A DNA stretch of 64,000 nt from Pseudomonas sp. MUP55. GTDB taxonomy: Bacteria; Pseudomonadota; Gammaproteobacteria; Pseudomonadales; Pseudomonadaceae. Shown here in pieces: positions 18,714 to 28,139 of the stretch. Every line of letters begins with the position of its first letter. Position 1 is the first letter of the stretch. Made by a program: the position numbers and the translations under genes. Below the pieces are notes generated by a model. That model was not told the origin of the DNA. It saw only the letters and a program-made list of their open reading frames with translations, and made no database searches. The DNA lies in assembly GCF_034043515.1 (NCBI RefSeq), contig NZ_CP138214.1, forward strand, positions 5,463,501 through 5,527,500, in the 5' to 3' direction.

Positions 18714-19118
18714 TTACTCTATGCACATCAACTGGAAGTCCATCGAGGAGTCACCGGCCGGTTTGTCATCACCGACCATCAGCGTGAGTACGTTAATATA
18801 ATCAACTTTTGGAACTCCGCCCAACTTGGCATGCCCATAGAAAATCCGATCATTGGAACTGACGTCCGTCACCGAGACTGTGCAGAAACTAGGCGCCTTC
18901 TTAAACGAGCCAGGAACTAGTCTGACTTTGTATTCCGAAAAATAGTCGGGCTGTGCGGTTAAATTTACTTCTTTCAACCACTTGGAAGATTGAGCTGTGA
19001 TCACACCGTTCTTGTCAATAGACGCCGTAAATATGCGACTTTCGGCGTTTACAGATGCAAAAGAACTTGCCGCTAGCAATGCCATAGTAACGCCAGTATA
19101 TTTAATAAAACCCATCAT
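18714..19118 (-). CDS. Small secreted protein of unknown function
   Basis: 134-residue protein with an N-terminal signal peptide (hydrophobic stretch followed by SVNAES, cleavage near residue 26). The mature part has two cysteines (FCTVSV and the terminal LMCIE) that could form a disulfide. I recognise no family. The start at 19118 is used because GGAG lies 6 bases upstream; an ATG at 19130 would add MEKL. Base composition is AT-richer than flanking core genes, suggesting later acquisition. It converges on the alginate lyase with a shared terminator. Confidence 0.6.
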   Translation of the reverse strand: MMGFIKYTGVTMALLAASSFASVNAESRIFTASIDKNGVITAQSSKWLKEVNLTAQPDYFSEYKVRLVPGSFKKAPSFCTVSVTDVSSNDRIFYGHAKLGGVPKVDYINVLTLMVGDDKPAGDSSMDFQLMCIE

Positions 19119-19473
19119 TAACTTCTCCATGATTACCTTTTTTCAACGCACGATAAAAAAACGACTTTAGCGCATCCACAATTAATAAAATCGCATTTTC
19201 AATGACGTACAAACAAAACAGAAAGCGATGAACTACATGGGAATATAAACTTACAAGATGATAAACCTGCATGGCGACTCCGCACGCTAATTCTGGAGCC
19301 TAGGCATATCGTGAGATTCGTCCCCATCAGTCAAGAACAATTCTCTGGCTCATAACTTTTATTAAACGCACCGCTCATCCCTGGGGGAGCCCGGCTCCCA
19401 CACCAGTCCATCAGTGGCTTGGTATTCGTTGCCCGTCCTACACGACTGTTGCGATGAGTCAGGATGCTGTTTC

Positions 19474-19620
19474 TATTTCTGCACCGAAACCGCCACTGAC
19501 TACCCCGCGCTGTTAGTCGATAGCGACGCCCCTCTGCTCAACTTCCACGCCTGCCTGCGCGAGCGCCTCAACACCGTCCTTGAACACCTCAACCTGATGG
19601 CCTGCTCCAGCCTGCCGAAC
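19474..19620 (+). pseudogene. Remnant of a duplicated small gene (copy 1)
   Basis: Bases 19474-19620 encode CTETATDYPALLVDSDAP and LRERLNTVLEHLNLMACSS, near-identical to the frameshifted gene at 20117-20411, but the start, ribosome binding site and C-terminus are missing. The short sequence CGTCCTACA-N2-AC-N-GTTGCG just upstream (about 19436) also recurs before copy 2 (about 19831), showing that a longer segment was duplicated and that the structured leader was deleted here. It is open only within a chimeric frame and is unlikely to make a functional protein. Confidence 0.75.
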
Positions 19621-19640
19621 TTTGCCGGGCGCGCAGTAAT

Positions 19641-19686
19641 GAAGGGGCAAGGGTGACGCTTGCGAAGCTGGGTATTGATTACGAAT
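19641..19686 (+). pseudogene. Remnant of a second PL7 alginate lyase 3' end
   Basis: This stretch encodes ARVTLAKLGIDYE followed by a stop. It mirrors the end of the intact lyase, ARVTFAKLDIDHE then stop at 18617-18657, with about 85% nucleotide identity over 48 bases. It directly follows the small-gene remnant, so it is a junction left by deletion within a former tandem duplication of the lyase region. Confidence 0.7.
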
Positions 19687-19947
19687 AAAACGGATCGGCC
19701 TGATAGTGAGTAGGCAAGATCCGATAAAGGCCAGGATCGTTCCCACGCCTTGGACCCACCGCAGTCCACCTGCGGGAGGGGGCCCCCTCCCACACTTGGA
19801 TCGCGTAGCCTGAGCGTGCAGTGCTCGTCCTACAGCACCGTTGCGGCCGGCCAAACCGGCGCTTATAGTTCGCCCCGTCGCTGGCTGAACAGCGATAGGG
19901 TTTCGCAGCCCTAACGATACGTGTGTAACCAAGCATCATGAATACAA

Positions 19948-20060
19948 CGATGAGCGCTTCGGCGCCCGTCGTCTGTTTTATGGTGGCTGTGTGTGGGAGA
20001 CCTTCGGGTCTGCCGGGTTCCTCGTATCCTCGGTCTGCGAACCCGCACACAGCTACCACC
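19948..20060 (+). promoter_or_regulatory. Structured RNA leader, copy A (terminator-like hairpin plus three-way fold)
   Basis: A hairpin with 10 of 11 base pairs and a TTCG loop (19948-19973) is followed by CTGTTTTA, resembling an intrinsic terminator. Immediately after comes a closed fold. The outer stem is GGTGG and CTGTGTG (19982-19993) pairing with CACACAG (20046-20052) and CCACC (20056-20060). Inside are hairpin 1, AGACC-TTCG-GGTCT (19998-20011), and hairpin 2, GGGTTC (20015-20020) with GAACCC (20039-20044). The gene start is 57 bases downstream. The same design lies on the other strand at 62011-62142 with compensating changes, so it is a real RNA element; its ligand or role is unknown. 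Confidence 0.75.
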
Positions 20061-20116
20061 CAATTCGTTTCGCAGCGAATGGCGGTAGTCCTTTTCAGAT
20101 ACGAGGAATATTTGCC

Positions 20117-20411
20117 ATGACTCAACAACTACCACCCCGCCGCTTCCATCCCTGCACCGAAACCGCTACCGACTACCCTGTGCTGCTAGTTGACAGCGAC
20201 GCCCCCTCTCCTCGACCTCCACGCCTGCCTGCGTGAGCGCCTCAACGCCGCCCTTGAACATCTCAACCTGATGGCCTGCTCCAGCCTGCCGGATTTTGCA
20301 GAGCACGACCTGAACCACTTGGCCAATACCGCACGCATTCTGGTGCAGGATGTATGTGATGTGTTTCGAGTCATTGAACACCGTGGATTCGAAACATCAC
20401 TGCCGATCTGA
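20117..20411 (+). pseudogene. Small gene of unknown family interrupted by a one-base frameshift (copy 2)
   Basis: From ATG 20117 (GAGGAA upstream) the frame reads MTQQLPPRRFHPCTETATDY, then breaks within a run of five C at 20202-20206. The sister copy has four C at the equivalent place (19529-19532). Removing one C restores a 97-residue ORF that continues LLDLHACLRERLNAALEHLN and ends at 20411. The restored protein is helical, resembles short Pseudomonas proteins of unknown function, and sits behind the structured leader. The break could be a true mutation, a phase-variable homopolymer or a sequencing error. Confidence 0.65.
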
Positions 20412-20427
20412 TCGAAATCTGGCCCAA

Positions 20428-20452
20428 AAAAAACCGCATTGCTGCGGGTTTT
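20428..20452. terminator. Bidirectional terminator
   Basis: Stem AACCGCA / TGCGGGTT around a TTGC loop. The minus strand has a run of eight T after the stem, so it ends the transcript of the secreted-protein gene at 20488; on the plus strand TTTT follows and ends the small-gene transcript. Confidence 0.85.
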
Positions 20453-20487
20453 CCTTAGGCGACGAAAGAACAAAGAATCCCGCGCCC

Positions 20488-20949
20488 TTATTCCTGAACA
20501 GGCAATGTGAACTTGGCAGGCCCCTTTGAGTTCATCAGCTCAAAAGCACAGTCCGTGACTTTGCTATTTTCACACTCTTTATTCTCATTCCAACCAGAAC
20601 CTTTAGCCACGGGGGGCAAGACAAACCGCTGAGACAACCTCAAATAATCGTCCTTGCCTTTCCCACTGTAATTACAGATTACATAGTGATAAGGCAATTT
20701 CGTTTCGCTGTCTGCACCTTGCTTGATCGCTGCGCCCAGGAACTTGAACCCCTCAGCTCCAGAATAATCGTCAACCAGCTGTTCGCCGTTCCATTGCTGC
20801 TCTTGCTCTCCACCTGAAAACTGAATGTTCACAACCTTGATAGTCGAAGAGTCCGGACAAGACAACTGCGCCGCCTGCCCATTCCCCATCAGCAACCACG
20901 CACCCGCAGCCGTAAAAAACCGACGCCACTTAAGAGTTGAATGTGACAT
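20488..20949 (-). CDS. Small secreted protein, possibly DUF3757-like
   Basis: 153-residue protein with a signal peptide ending at GQAAQ (about residue 27). Its mature region starts LSCPDSSTIKVV and contains four cysteines (SC, VIC, ENKEC, TDC) suited to disulfides in the periplasm. The opening C-P-x-S-x-I pattern recalls the DUF3757 family of Pseudomonas, but I am not certain. It is AT-richer than core genes and ends at a strong terminator. Confidence 0.6.
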   Translation of the reverse strand: MSHSTLKWRRFFTAAGAWLLMGNGQAAQLSCPDSSTIKVVNIQFSGGEQEQQWNGEQLVDDYSGAEGFKFLGAAIKQGADSETKLPYHYVICNYSGKGKDDYLRLSQRFVLPPVAKGSGWNENKECENSKVTDCAFELMNSKGPAKFTLPVQE

Positions 20950-21232
20950 AGCGTGTTCCCCTTCTTGGATGAGTGAGCCAAGAATGCGAAAGATGGGTAA
21001 CTGGCGATACCGTCAACATTGACAGTTTTTAATACAATTAACTCAATCGCAAGATTTCGAGCCCTATCTGTCTATCTACCGCCACTTACCTTCAATTCCA
21101 AAATAGTATAAGACACTGTCATACTTCACAGGTTTCATGCAGACCAACTATCTATAGCCTTACAAAAACGGCAAAACTAAAAATGCGCCGTTTTAAACTT
21201 GTCCTTTATCAAACATAATAGGGAATATTATC

Positions 21233-21526
21233 ATGGCAAAGACACCTACCATCAATCCCGTCAACACCGACGCCTATCCTCCTCCACTTGGCGCACACCC
21301 ACGAATCTGGGGAACGGCAGAGCCCAATTACAGCGTTGAGATCGTTGATGCTAATGCTACGAAAACTGTCTATGGGAAAGGCGTCGCTGGCCCAGATGGG
21401 CAATGGGTTAGCGACTTGACCGTTCCAACAGATAGGAATGTAAAAGTTAAAGCTCGGTGTTACGTCAGCCCAGGCGACAGCACAACGTCAGCCTGGAGTA
21501 ACTCTATAGATATACAAAACAAATGA
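21233..21526 (+). CDS. Single Ig-like domain protein
   Basis: 97-residue protein consisting of one bacterial Ig-like repeat: PRIWGTAEPNYSVEIVDAN, then GPDGQWVSDLTVP and SAWSNSIDI, the pattern seen many times over in large Pseudomonas adhesins and Ig-repeat proteins. There is no signal peptide. It may be a detached repeat unit or a small stand-alone protein. AATATTATC lies just upstream of ATG 21233 without a clear binding site, and the 283 bases before it are AT-rich and show no gene. It ends at its own terminator. Confidence 0.6.
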   Translation: MAKTPTINPVNTDAYPPPLGAHPRIWGTAEPNYSVEIVDANATKTVYGKGVAGPDGQWVSDLTVPTDRNVKVKARCYVSPGDSTTSAWSNSIDIQNK

Positions 21527-21576
21527 CGGTCTTATTTCAACGATGTAAAGCTCACTGCTTTGCTGTTTGATTAAGC

Positions 21577-21609
21577 AAATGTCCGCACCCTGAGGCGCGG
21601 GCATTTTTT
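21577..21609 (+). terminator. Intrinsic terminator after the Ig-like gene
   Basis: Stem ATGTCCGCACC / GGCGCGGGCAT (with G-T pairs) around CTGA, followed by six T. Confidence 0.85.
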
Positions 21610-21702
21610 ATAATGAAGAAGGGTCTATTTATTGCTGATAAAAATAACCATGTCCGCTATGACGGACACTTCAAACGCCTTACGTTCGCTGGATGCGCAT
21701 CC

Positions 21703-21735
21703 AAAAAAAAGCCCGCATCGCTGCAGGCTTCTTTT
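21703..21735 (-). terminator. Intrinsic terminator of fba
   Basis: On the minus strand, AAGCCTGCA / TGCGGGCTT forms the stem around a 4-base loop and is followed by eight T, 14 bases after the fba stop codon. Confidence 0.88.
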
Positions 21736-21749
21736 TAAACACCCAAGAT

Positions 21750-22814
21750 TCAGTTGACCTTAGCGTTCAACTCACCCTTCAAATACCGCTGATACATCGC
21801 TTCCAACGAGATCGGCTTGATCTTCGAAGCATTACCGGCAGTACCAAACGCTTCATAACGTGCAATACACACATCACGCATCGCGGTCACGGTGGCGCCG
21901 AAGAATTTGCGCGGGTCGAACTCGCTCGGGTTGGTTGCCATCAGGCGACGCATCGCACCGGTGGAGGCCAGGCGCAGGTCGGTGTCGATGTTGACCTTGC
22001 GCACGCCGTGCTTGATGCCTTCGACGATTTCTTCAACCGGTACGCCGTAGGTTTCTTTGATGTCGCCGCCGTACTGGTTGATGATCGCCAGCCACTCCTG
22101 CGGTACCGAGGAAGAACCGTGCATCACCAGGTGGGTGTTGGGGATGCGTTTGTGGATTTCCTTGATGCGGTCAATGGCCAGTACGTCGCCGGTCGGTGGC
22201 TTGGTGAACTTGTAGGCGCCGTGGCTGGTGCCGATGGCGATGGCCAGGGCGTCCACTTGGGTCTTCTTGACGAAGTCGGCGGCTTCTTCCGGGTCGGTCA
22301 GCATCTGGCTGTGATCCAGCACGCCTTCGGCGCCGATGCCGTCTTCTTCACCGGCCATGCCGGTTTCCAGGGAGCCCAGGCAACCCAGTTCGCCTTCAAC
22401 CGACACGCCGCAGGCGTGAGCCATGGCCACGGTTTGCTGGGTAACACGTACGTTGTATTCGTAGTCGGTTGGGGTCTTGCCGTCTTCGCCGAGGGAACCG
22501 TCCATCATCACCGAGCTGAAGCCCAACTGGATGGAGCGCTGGCACACGTCAGGGCTGGTGCCGTGGTCCTGGTGCATGCACACCGGGATGTGCGGGAATT
22601 CTTCGATGGCCGCGAGAATCAGGTGACGCAGGAACGGCGCGCCGGCGTATTTGCGGGCACCGGCCGAAGCCTGGACGATCACTGGGGAGTCGGTCTTGTC
22701 AGCGGCTTCCATGATGGCGCGCATCTGCTCAAGGTTGTTGACGTTAAAGGCTGGGACGCCGTAGCCGAACTCGGCTGCGTGGTCCAGCATTTGACGCATG
22801 CTGATAAGTGCCAT
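21750..22814 (-). CDS. fba: Class II fructose-1,6-bisphosphate aldolase
   Basis: 354-residue zinc-dependent aldolase that interconverts fructose-1,6-bisphosphate with glyceraldehyde-3-phosphate and dihydroxyacetone phosphate. In pseudomonads, which lack phosphofructokinase, it works mainly toward gluconeogenesis. The zinc and substrate motifs [12 protein letters not shown] (about 73-84), [19 protein letters not shown] and HGSSSVP are in order, and the length fits the Calvin-cycle-type subgroup. GGGAGAGACAAC precedes ATG 22814. It follows pgk and two small lipoprotein genes in the same direction, part of the tkt-epd-pgk-fba cluster. Confidence 0.95.
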   Translation of the reverse strand: MALISMRQMLDHAAEFGYGVPAFNVNNLEQMRAIMEAADKTDSPVIVQASAGARKYAGAPFLRHLILAAIEEFPHIPVCMHQDHGTSPDVCQRSIQLGFSSVMMDGSLGEDGKTPTDYEYNVRVTQQTVAMAHACGVSVEGELGCLGSLETGMAGEEDGIGAEGVLDHSQMLTDPEEAADFVKKTQVDALAIAIGTSHGAYKFTKPPTGDVLAIDRIKEIHKRIPNTHLVMHGSSSVPQEWLAIINQYGGDIKETYGVPVEEIVEGIKHGVRKVNIDTDLRLASTGAMRRLMATNPSEFDPRKFFGATVTAMRDVCIARYEAFGTAGNASKIKPISLEAMYQRYLKGELNAKVN

Positions 22815-22968
22815 TGTGTTGTCTCTCCCGGTCGAGGGTCGTTAATCGTGCAAGCCTGCCGTAGCGGCGGCTGCTATTCAAGTTATTGCAGATCAAGGGG
22901 TTGAGCCTTGTGCTGCTGAATCGTTATTGCTGATGTAGCCGACTCAAATTCCAAGTTGAAACCGAATC

Positions 22969-23061
22969 AATGTGGGAGGGGGCTTGCCCCCGATAGCGGT
23001 CATCCTGACACCCATGTGCCGGCTGACCCACTGCAATCGGGGGCAAGCCCCTCCCACATTT
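22969..23061. repeat. REP doublet (REPIN-like)
   Basis: Inverted GTGGGAGGGGGCTTGCCCCC pair in the 269-base gap between fba and the MliC-like gene; one arm lacks a single C. It breaks up the glycolytic cluster, so fba (about 150 bases further on) probably has its own promoter. Confidence 0.9.
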
Positions 23062-23083
23062 GGATCTCATCTCATGACAGATC

Positions 23084-23416
23084 TCAGTTGGCCTTACAGC
23101 CACGCCCGATCAAATCATCCGTGGCCGTCCAGTAAATCAGGCCTTCCTCGCCTTTTGTGTGAAACGCCAATTGGTCGTTGGCATACAGCACACCCGAAGC
23201 CGCCACGTCCTGCTTGAGTCGATAAACCTGGTCCGAGCCGCCAAGGCGCACATCCACCTCGGAGCGGGCCGCATTGGCAAAGCGCCAGTTGACCTCGGCC
23301 TTGCTGTCGCAGGTCCAGGTTGTCCATTTACCTTCCGGCTCTGCCTTGTCGAACATGTTCATGCTGCTGCAACCGGCCAACAAGGCCAGTGCTGCCAGGG
23401 CGATAACGCCTTTCAT
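23084..23416 (-). CDS. MliC/PliC-type lysozyme-inhibitor lipoprotein
   Basis: 110-residue lipoprotein. The lipobox LLAGC places the lipidated Cys at residue 16, and the mature domain fits the MliC fold: WTCDSKAEVNWRFAN, the loop with VYRLKQDVAASGVLYAND, and a terminal Cys (GRGC) that pairs with the first. MliC proteins bind the active site of c-type lysozyme in the periplasm. ATG 23416 has GAGG seven bases upstream, better placed than the TTG at 23422. It lies between a second small lipoprotein and fba. Confidence 0.75.
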   Translation of the reverse strand: MKGVIALAALALLAGCSSMNMFDKAEPEGKWTTWTCDSKAEVNWRFANAARSEVDVRLGGSDQVYRLKQDVAASGVLYANDQLAFHTKGEEGLIYWTATDDLIGRGCKAN

Positions 23417-23476
23417 TGCCAATCCTCGCAGGGCGACCTCGGGCCGCCGTTGCTGTGGGTTAGTGGATCAGACCCG

Positions 23477-23704
23477 TCAAGGGCAACCCTGTTCCTGACC
23501 GTTGGGCGCGGAGTCGTATTTCTCCAGCCGCTCGTTGCCAATGCGCTTGTTGATCACCGGCATGGTCTCGGCTTGCCAGTCAGCCTGGTAGCAGCTTTTT
23601 TTCAGCGGCGCCGAGGCTTTATCCGCCTCGGGCGCCGCGTTCGGCGTGCTGCCGCAGCCGGCCAGCAGGCCCACTGCAATCACCAGTGCCAACGACTTGA
23701 TCAT
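23477..23704 (-). CDS. Small lipoprotein of unknown function
   Basis: 75-residue predicted lipoprotein: lipobox LLAGC with Cys17, then a short acidic/charged mature part with two more cysteines (KSCYQADW and EQGCP at the C-terminus). AAAAAGGAGCATCCC precedes ATG 23704. It starts 31 bases after the pgk stop codon and is probably co-transcribed with it. No family is recognised. Confidence 0.7.
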   Translation of the reverse strand: MIKSLALVIAVGLLAGCGSTPNAAPEADKASAPLKKSCYQADWQAETMPVINKRIGNERLEKYDSAPNGQEQGCP

Positions 23705-23735
23705 GGGATGCTCCTTTTTCCTGATCACGCGCGCC

Positions 23736-24899
23736 TTAACCTTTGGCTCGGGTTTCCAGCACTTCCACGGCCGGCAGTACCTTGCCCTCGACGAATTCGA
23801 GGAACGCACCGCCACCGGTAGAAATGTAGGAGATCTGGTCGGCAACGCCATATTTATCGATAGCCGCCAGGGTGTCGCCGCCGCCGGCGATGGAGAACGC
23901 CGAGCTTTCGGCGATGGCTTTGGCCAGCACTTTTGTACCGTTGCCGAACTGGTCGAACTCGAATACGCCGACCGGGCCGTTCCACAGGATGGTCTGCGAA
24001 GCTTTGAGCAGCTCAGCGAAGTTGGCCGCGGTTTGCGGGCCGATATCCAGAATCATGTCGTCGGCGGCCACGTCAGCGATGAGCTTGACGGTGGCTTCGG
24101 CGCTTTCGGCGAATTCCTTGGCAACGACCACGTCCACCGGCAACGGCACGCTGACTTTGGCGGCGATGGCGCGGGCGGTGTCGAGCAGGTCCGGCTCGTA
24201 CAGGGACTTGCCCACCGGGTGGCCGGCGGCAGCCAGGAAGGTGTTGGCAATGCCGCCGCCAACGATCAACTGGTTGCAGATCTGGCTCAGGCTGTTGAGG
24301 ACGTCCAGCTTGGTGGACACCTTGGAACCGGCCACGATGGCCGCCATCGGTTGTGCCGGAGCGCCCAGGGCCTTGCCCAGTGCATCCAGCTCGGCCGCCA
24401 GCAGCGGGCCGGCGGCAGCGACCTTGGCGAACTTGGCCACGCCATGGGTCGAGCCTTCGGCGCGGTGAGCGGTGCCAAAGGCGTCCATCACGAACACGTC
24501 GCACAGCGCAGCGTATTGCTGGGCCAGCTCGTCACTGTTTTTCTTCTCGCCCTTGTTGAAGCGCACGTTTTCGAACAGCACGATGTCGCCGGCTTTCACC
24601 TCGACGCCGCCCAGGTAGTCAGCCACCAACGGCACTTCGCGGCCCAAGGCCTTGCTCAGGTATTCGGCCACCGGCTTGAGGCTGTTTTCAGCCGAGAACT
24701 CGCCTTCGGTCGGGCGACCCAGGTGGGAGCAGACCATCACGGCCGCGCCTTTTTCCAGGGCCAGCTTGATGGTCGGCAGCGAGGCCAGGATTCGCGCATC
24801 GCTGGTGACAACACCGTCCTTGACTGGGACGTTGAGGTCTTCGCGAATCAGTACGCGCTTACCTTGCAGATCGAGGTCGGACATCTTCAACACGGTCAT
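23736..24899 (-). CDS. pgk: Phosphoglycerate kinase
   Basis: 387-residue enzyme transferring phosphate between 1,3-bisphosphoglycerate and ADP. Recognisable blocks are [14 protein letters not shown] (about 20-33), the substrate loop [26 protein letters not shown] and the nucleotide-binding segment NGPVGVFE plus [12 protein letters not shown]. The ATG at 24899 gives a normal-length N-terminus; an upstream in-frame ATG would add 31 unrelated residues. It begins 17 bases after epd, indicating an operon. Confidence 0.96.
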   Translation of the reverse strand: MTVLKMSDLDLQGKRVLIREDLNVPVKDGVVTSDARILASLPTIKLALEKGAAVMVCSHLGRPTEGEFSAENSLKPVAEYLSKALGREVPLVADYLGGVEVKAGDIVLFENVRFNKGEKKNSDELAQQYAALCDVFVMDAFGTAHRAEGSTHGVAKFAKVAAAGPLLAAELDALGKALGAPAQPMAAIVAGSKVSTKLDVLNSLSQICNQLIVGGGIANTFLAAAGHPVGKSLYEPDLLDTARAIAAKVSVPLPVDVVVAKEFAESAEATVKLIADVAADDMILDIGPQTAANFAELLKASQTILWNGPVGVFEFDQFGNGTKVLAKAIAESSAFSIAGGGDTLAAIDKYGVADQISYISTGGGAFLEFVEGKVLPAVEVLETRAKG

Positions 24900-24916
24900 G
24901 GGTCGCAGTTCCTGAA

Positions 24917-25972
24917 TTACTGTTGAGGTTGTTTTGAAGCCACTTGCAGATAGTGTTCCGCAACGTCGAGCATTCGGTTGGCAAAGCCCCATTCGTTGTC
25001 GAACCAGGCCAGGATGTTCACCAGCCTCGGGCCGGAAACGCGGGTCTGGCTGGCATCGACAATCGCCGAATGCGGGTCATGGTTGAAATCGCAGCTGGCG
25101 TGGGGCAACTCGGTGTAGGCCAGCAAGCCTTTGAGCGGGCCGCTGGTGGCGGCGTCGCGCAGGATCCGGTTGACCTCCACGGCATCGGTGTCGCTCACGG
25201 TTTGCATGGTGATGTCCAGACAGGACACGTTCACCGTCGGCACCCGTACCGCTTTGGCCTGGATTCGCCCGGCAAGTTCCGGCAGCAGGCGTTCGATGCC
25301 CCGCGCCAGGCCGGTGGACACCGGAATCACTGACTGGAACGCCGAGCGTGTGCGGCGCAGGTCTTCGTGATGATAGGCGTCAATCACCGGCTGGTCGTTC
25401 ATGGCCGAGTGAATCGTGGTGATCGACACGTAGTCCAGGCCGATTGCCTGATCCAGCAGGCGCAACAGCGGCACGCTGCAGTTGGTGGTGCAGGAGGCGT
25501 TGGACACCAGCAGTTCATCGCCGGTCAGGCAATCCTGGTTGATGCCGTAGACGACGGTGGCGTCCACGTCCGCCTCGCTGGCCATCGGCTGGGAAAACAG
25601 CACACGCGGCGCGCCGGCGTCGAGAAAACGCTGGCCATCGGCACGGGTGTTATAGACACCGGAACACTCCAGCACCAGGTCGACGCCCAGTGCTTTCCAG
25701 TCGATGCCTTCTGGCGTGGCACTGCGCAAGACGTGCACGCAGTTGCCTTTAATATGCAGACAATCGCCTTCGACCCGCACTTCGCCGGGGAAACGGCCAT
25801 GGGTGGAGTCAAAACGTGTCAGGTATTCGATGCTGGCCATATCCGCCAGATCGTTGATCGCAACAATTTCAAACCCGGCCGCCGCCCCTCGCTCGAACAG
25901 AGCACGCAAGACGCAACGACCAATGCGGCCGTAGCCGTTGAGTGCAACTTTGTAGGGACGCGGTTGGGGCAT
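24917..25972 (-). CDS. epd: Erythrose-4-phosphate dehydrogenase (GapB-type)
   Basis: 351-residue member of the GAPDH family. The NAD-binding motif NGYGRIGR is at 12-19 and the catalytic cysteine is Cys161 in SNASCTTNC. Divergence from glycolytic GAPDH (e.g. [12 protein letters not shown]) and its position between tkt and pgk identify it as erythrose-4-phosphate dehydrogenase, the first step toward pyridoxal phosphate; some activity on glyceraldehyde-3-phosphate is possible. ATG 25972 begins right at the Rossmann fold, whereas upstream extension runs into a repeat. Confidence 0.9.
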   Translation of the reverse strand: MPQPRPYKVALNGYGRIGRCVLRALFERGAAAGFEIVAINDLADMASIEYLTRFDSTHGRFPGEVRVEGDCLHIKGNCVHVLRSATPEGIDWKALGVDLVLECSGVYNTRADGQRFLDAGAPRVLFSQPMASEADVDATVVYGINQDCLTGDELLVSNASCTTNCSVPLLRLLDQAIGLDYVSITTIHSAMNDQPVIDAYHHEDLRRTRSAFQSVIPVSTGLARGIERLLPELAGRIQAKAVRVPTVNVSCLDITMQTVSDTDAVEVNRILRDAATSGPLKGLLAYTELPHASCDFNHDPHSAIVDASQTRVSGPRLVNILAWFDNEWGFANRMLDVAEHYLQVASKQPQQ

Positions 25973-26004
25973 GGGGTTCTCGCAGTAGGGGCGACACAAA
26001 CCAC

Positions 26005-26104
26005 TGTAGGAGCGAGCTTGCTCGCGAAGAACTTGAGAGCGCCGCGTCAAACCAGAAACGCTGCGTTATCGTTAACGATCTTCGCGAGCAAGCTCGCTCC
26101 TACA
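26005..26104. repeat. REP doublet, GTAGGAGCGAGCTTGCTCGCGAA family
   Basis: Inverted pair with ends GTAGGAGCGAGCTTGCTCGC, different in sequence from the GTGGGAGGGGG family but built the same way. It lies between tkt and epd in an otherwise co-directional cluster. Other copies are at 48164-48251 and 52402-52501. Confidence 0.9.
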
Positions 26105-26141
26105 GTAGAGGCGGTGGTCAGTGGGCCACCGCGTTAGCGCC

Positions 26142-28139
26142 TTAGTCTTCCAGCAGCTCTTCAGCCTGGCCCAGGATGTTTTCCAGGGTGAAACCGAACT
26201 CTTCGAACAAGGCTGGCGCCGGCGCCGACTCACCGTAGGTGGTCATGCCGATCACACGGCCTTCCAGGCCTACGTACTTGTACCAGTAGTCGGCGTGGGC
26301 CGCTTCGATGGCGATACGCGCGCTGACCTGCAACGGCAGTACCGATTGCTTGTAGCCGGCGTCCTGGGCTTCGAACACGCTGGTGCACGGCATGGACACA
26401 ACGCGTACGTTGCGGCCTTGCTCGGTCAGCTTGTCGTAGGCCTGAACGGTCAGGCCCACTTCGGAACCGGTGGAGATCAGGATCAGCTCCGGCTCGCCGA
26501 TGCAGTCCTTGAGCACGTAGCCGCCACGGCTGATGTCGGCGATCTGCGCGTCGGTACGCACCTGGTGCTGCAGGTTCTGACGCGAGAAGATCAGCGCCGA
26601 AGGGCCGTCCTTGCGCTCAATCGCGTGCTTCCAGGCCACGGCGGATTCCACCGCGTCGGCAGGGCGCCAGCAGTCCAGGTTCGGCGTGGTGCGCAGGCTG
26701 GTCAATTGCTCGACCGGCTGGTGCGTCGGGCCGTCTTCGCCCAGGCCGATGGAGTCGTGGGTGTAGACGTGGATCACGCGCTTCTTCATCAGCGCCGCCA
26801 TGCGTACCGCGTTACGCGCATATTCCATGAACATCAGGAAGGTCGCGCCGTAAGGCACCAGGCCGCCGTGCAGGGACACGCCGTTCATGATGGCGCTCAT
26901 GCCGAACTCGCGTACGCCGTAGTACATGTAGTTGCCGCTGGCGTCTTCGGCCGACACGCCTTTGCAGCCTTTCCACAGGGTCAGGTTGGAACCGGCCAGG
27001 TCAGCCGAACCGCCGAGGAACTCAGGCAGCAATGGGCCGAAGGCGTTCAGGGTGTTCTGGCTGGCTTTACGGCTGGCGATGGTCTCGCCCTTGGCCGCGA
27101 CTTCGGCGATGTAGGCCGAGGCTTTTTCCGAGAAATCGGCAGGCAGGTCACCGGCCAGACGACGCACCAGCTCGTTGGCCAGCTCAGGGAATTCGGCGGA
27201 GTAGGCGGCGAAGCGCAGGTCCCACTCGGACTCGGCAGCCAGGCCTTTTTCCTTGGCATCCCACTCGGCGTAGATGTCAGCCGGGATTTCGAACGGGCCG
27301 TGGTTCCACTTCAGCGCTTCGCGGGTCAGGGCGATTTCCGCGTCACCCAGTGGGGCGCCGTGGCAGTCTTCCTTGCCTTGCTTGTTCGGCGAGCCGAAGC
27401 CGATGGTGGTCTTGCAGCAGATCAGGGTCGGCTGTGCGCTCTTGCGCGCGGTGTCGATGGCGATCTTGATCTCTTCCGGATCGTGGCCGTCGACGTTGCG
27501 GATCACCTGCCAGTTGTAGGCTTCGAAACGCTTGGGGGTGTCATCGGTGAACCAGCCTTCGACTTCGCCGTCGATGGAAATGCCGTTGTCATCGTAGAAG
27601 GCAATCAGCTTGCCCAGGCCCAGGGTGCCGGCCAGGGAGGCGACTTCGTGGGAAATGCCTTCCATCATGCAGCCGTCGCCCAGGAAGACGTAGGTGTGGT
27701 GGTCGACGATGTCGTGGCCAGGGCGGTTGAACTGCGCGCCCAGGACTTTTTCAGCCAGCGCGAAGCCAACGGCGTTGGCCAGGCCTTGGCCCAGGGGACC
27801 GGTGGTGGTCTCGACGCCTGGGGTGTAGCCGAATTCCGGGTGGCCCGGGGTGCGGCTGTGCAGCTGGCGGAAGCTCTTGAGGTCATCGATGGTGACGTCG
27901 TAGCCGGTCAGGTGCAGCAGCGAATAGATCAGCATCGAGCCGTGGCCGTTGGACAGCACGAAGCGGTCACGGTCGGCGAACGACGGGTTGCTCGGGTTGT
28001 GCTTCAGGTAATCACGCCAAAGTACCTCGGCGATATCCGCCATGCCCATCGGGGCACCGGGATGGCCGCTGTTGGCTTTTTGCACGGCATCCATGCTGAG
28101 GGCACGAATGGCGTTGGCACGCTCACGACGGCTGGGCAT
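26142..28139 (-). CDS. tktA: Transketolase
   Basis: 665-residue thiamine-diphosphate enzyme of the pentose phosphate pathway that moves two-carbon units between sugar phosphates. Characteristic segments: [18 protein letters not shown] (21-38), the ThDP motif [12 protein letters not shown] through the metal-binding NDNGISIDG region, the [14 protein letters not shown] block and the [19 protein letters not shown] loop. AGGAGATCAGCG precedes ATG 28139. It is divergent from the ArsR-methyltransferase gene, sharing a 258-base promoter region. Confidence 0.96.
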   Translation of the reverse strand: MPSRRERANAIRALSMDAVQKANSGHPGAPMGMADIAEVLWRDYLKHNPSNPSFADRDRFVLSNGHGSMLIYSLLHLTGYDVTIDDLKSFRQLHSRTPGHPEFGYTPGVETTTGPLGQGLANAVGFALAEKVLGAQFNRPGHDIVDHHTYVFLGDGCMMEGISHEVASLAGTLGLGKLIAFYDDNGISIDGEVEGWFTDDTPKRFEAYNWQVIRNVDGHDPEEIKIAIDTARKSAQPTLICCKTTIGFGSPNKQGKEDCHGAPLGDAEIALTREALKWNHGPFEIPADIYAEWDAKEKGLAAESEWDLRFAAYSAEFPELANELVRRLAGDLPADFSEKASAYIAEVAAKGETIASRKASQNTLNAFGPLLPEFLGGSADLAGSNLTLWKGCKGVSAEDASGNYMYYGVREFGMSAIMNGVSLHGGLVPYGATFLMFMEYARNAVRMAALMKKRVIHVYTHDSIGLGEDGPTHQPVEQLTSLRTTPNLDCWRPADAVESAVAWKHAIERKDGPSALIFSRQNLQHQVRTDAQIADISRGGYVLKDCIGEPELILISTGSEVGLTVQAYDKLTEQGRNVRVVSMPCTSVFEAQDAGYKQSVLPLQVSARIAIEAAHADYWYKYVGLEGRVIGMTTYGESAPAPALFEEFGFTLENILGQAEELLED

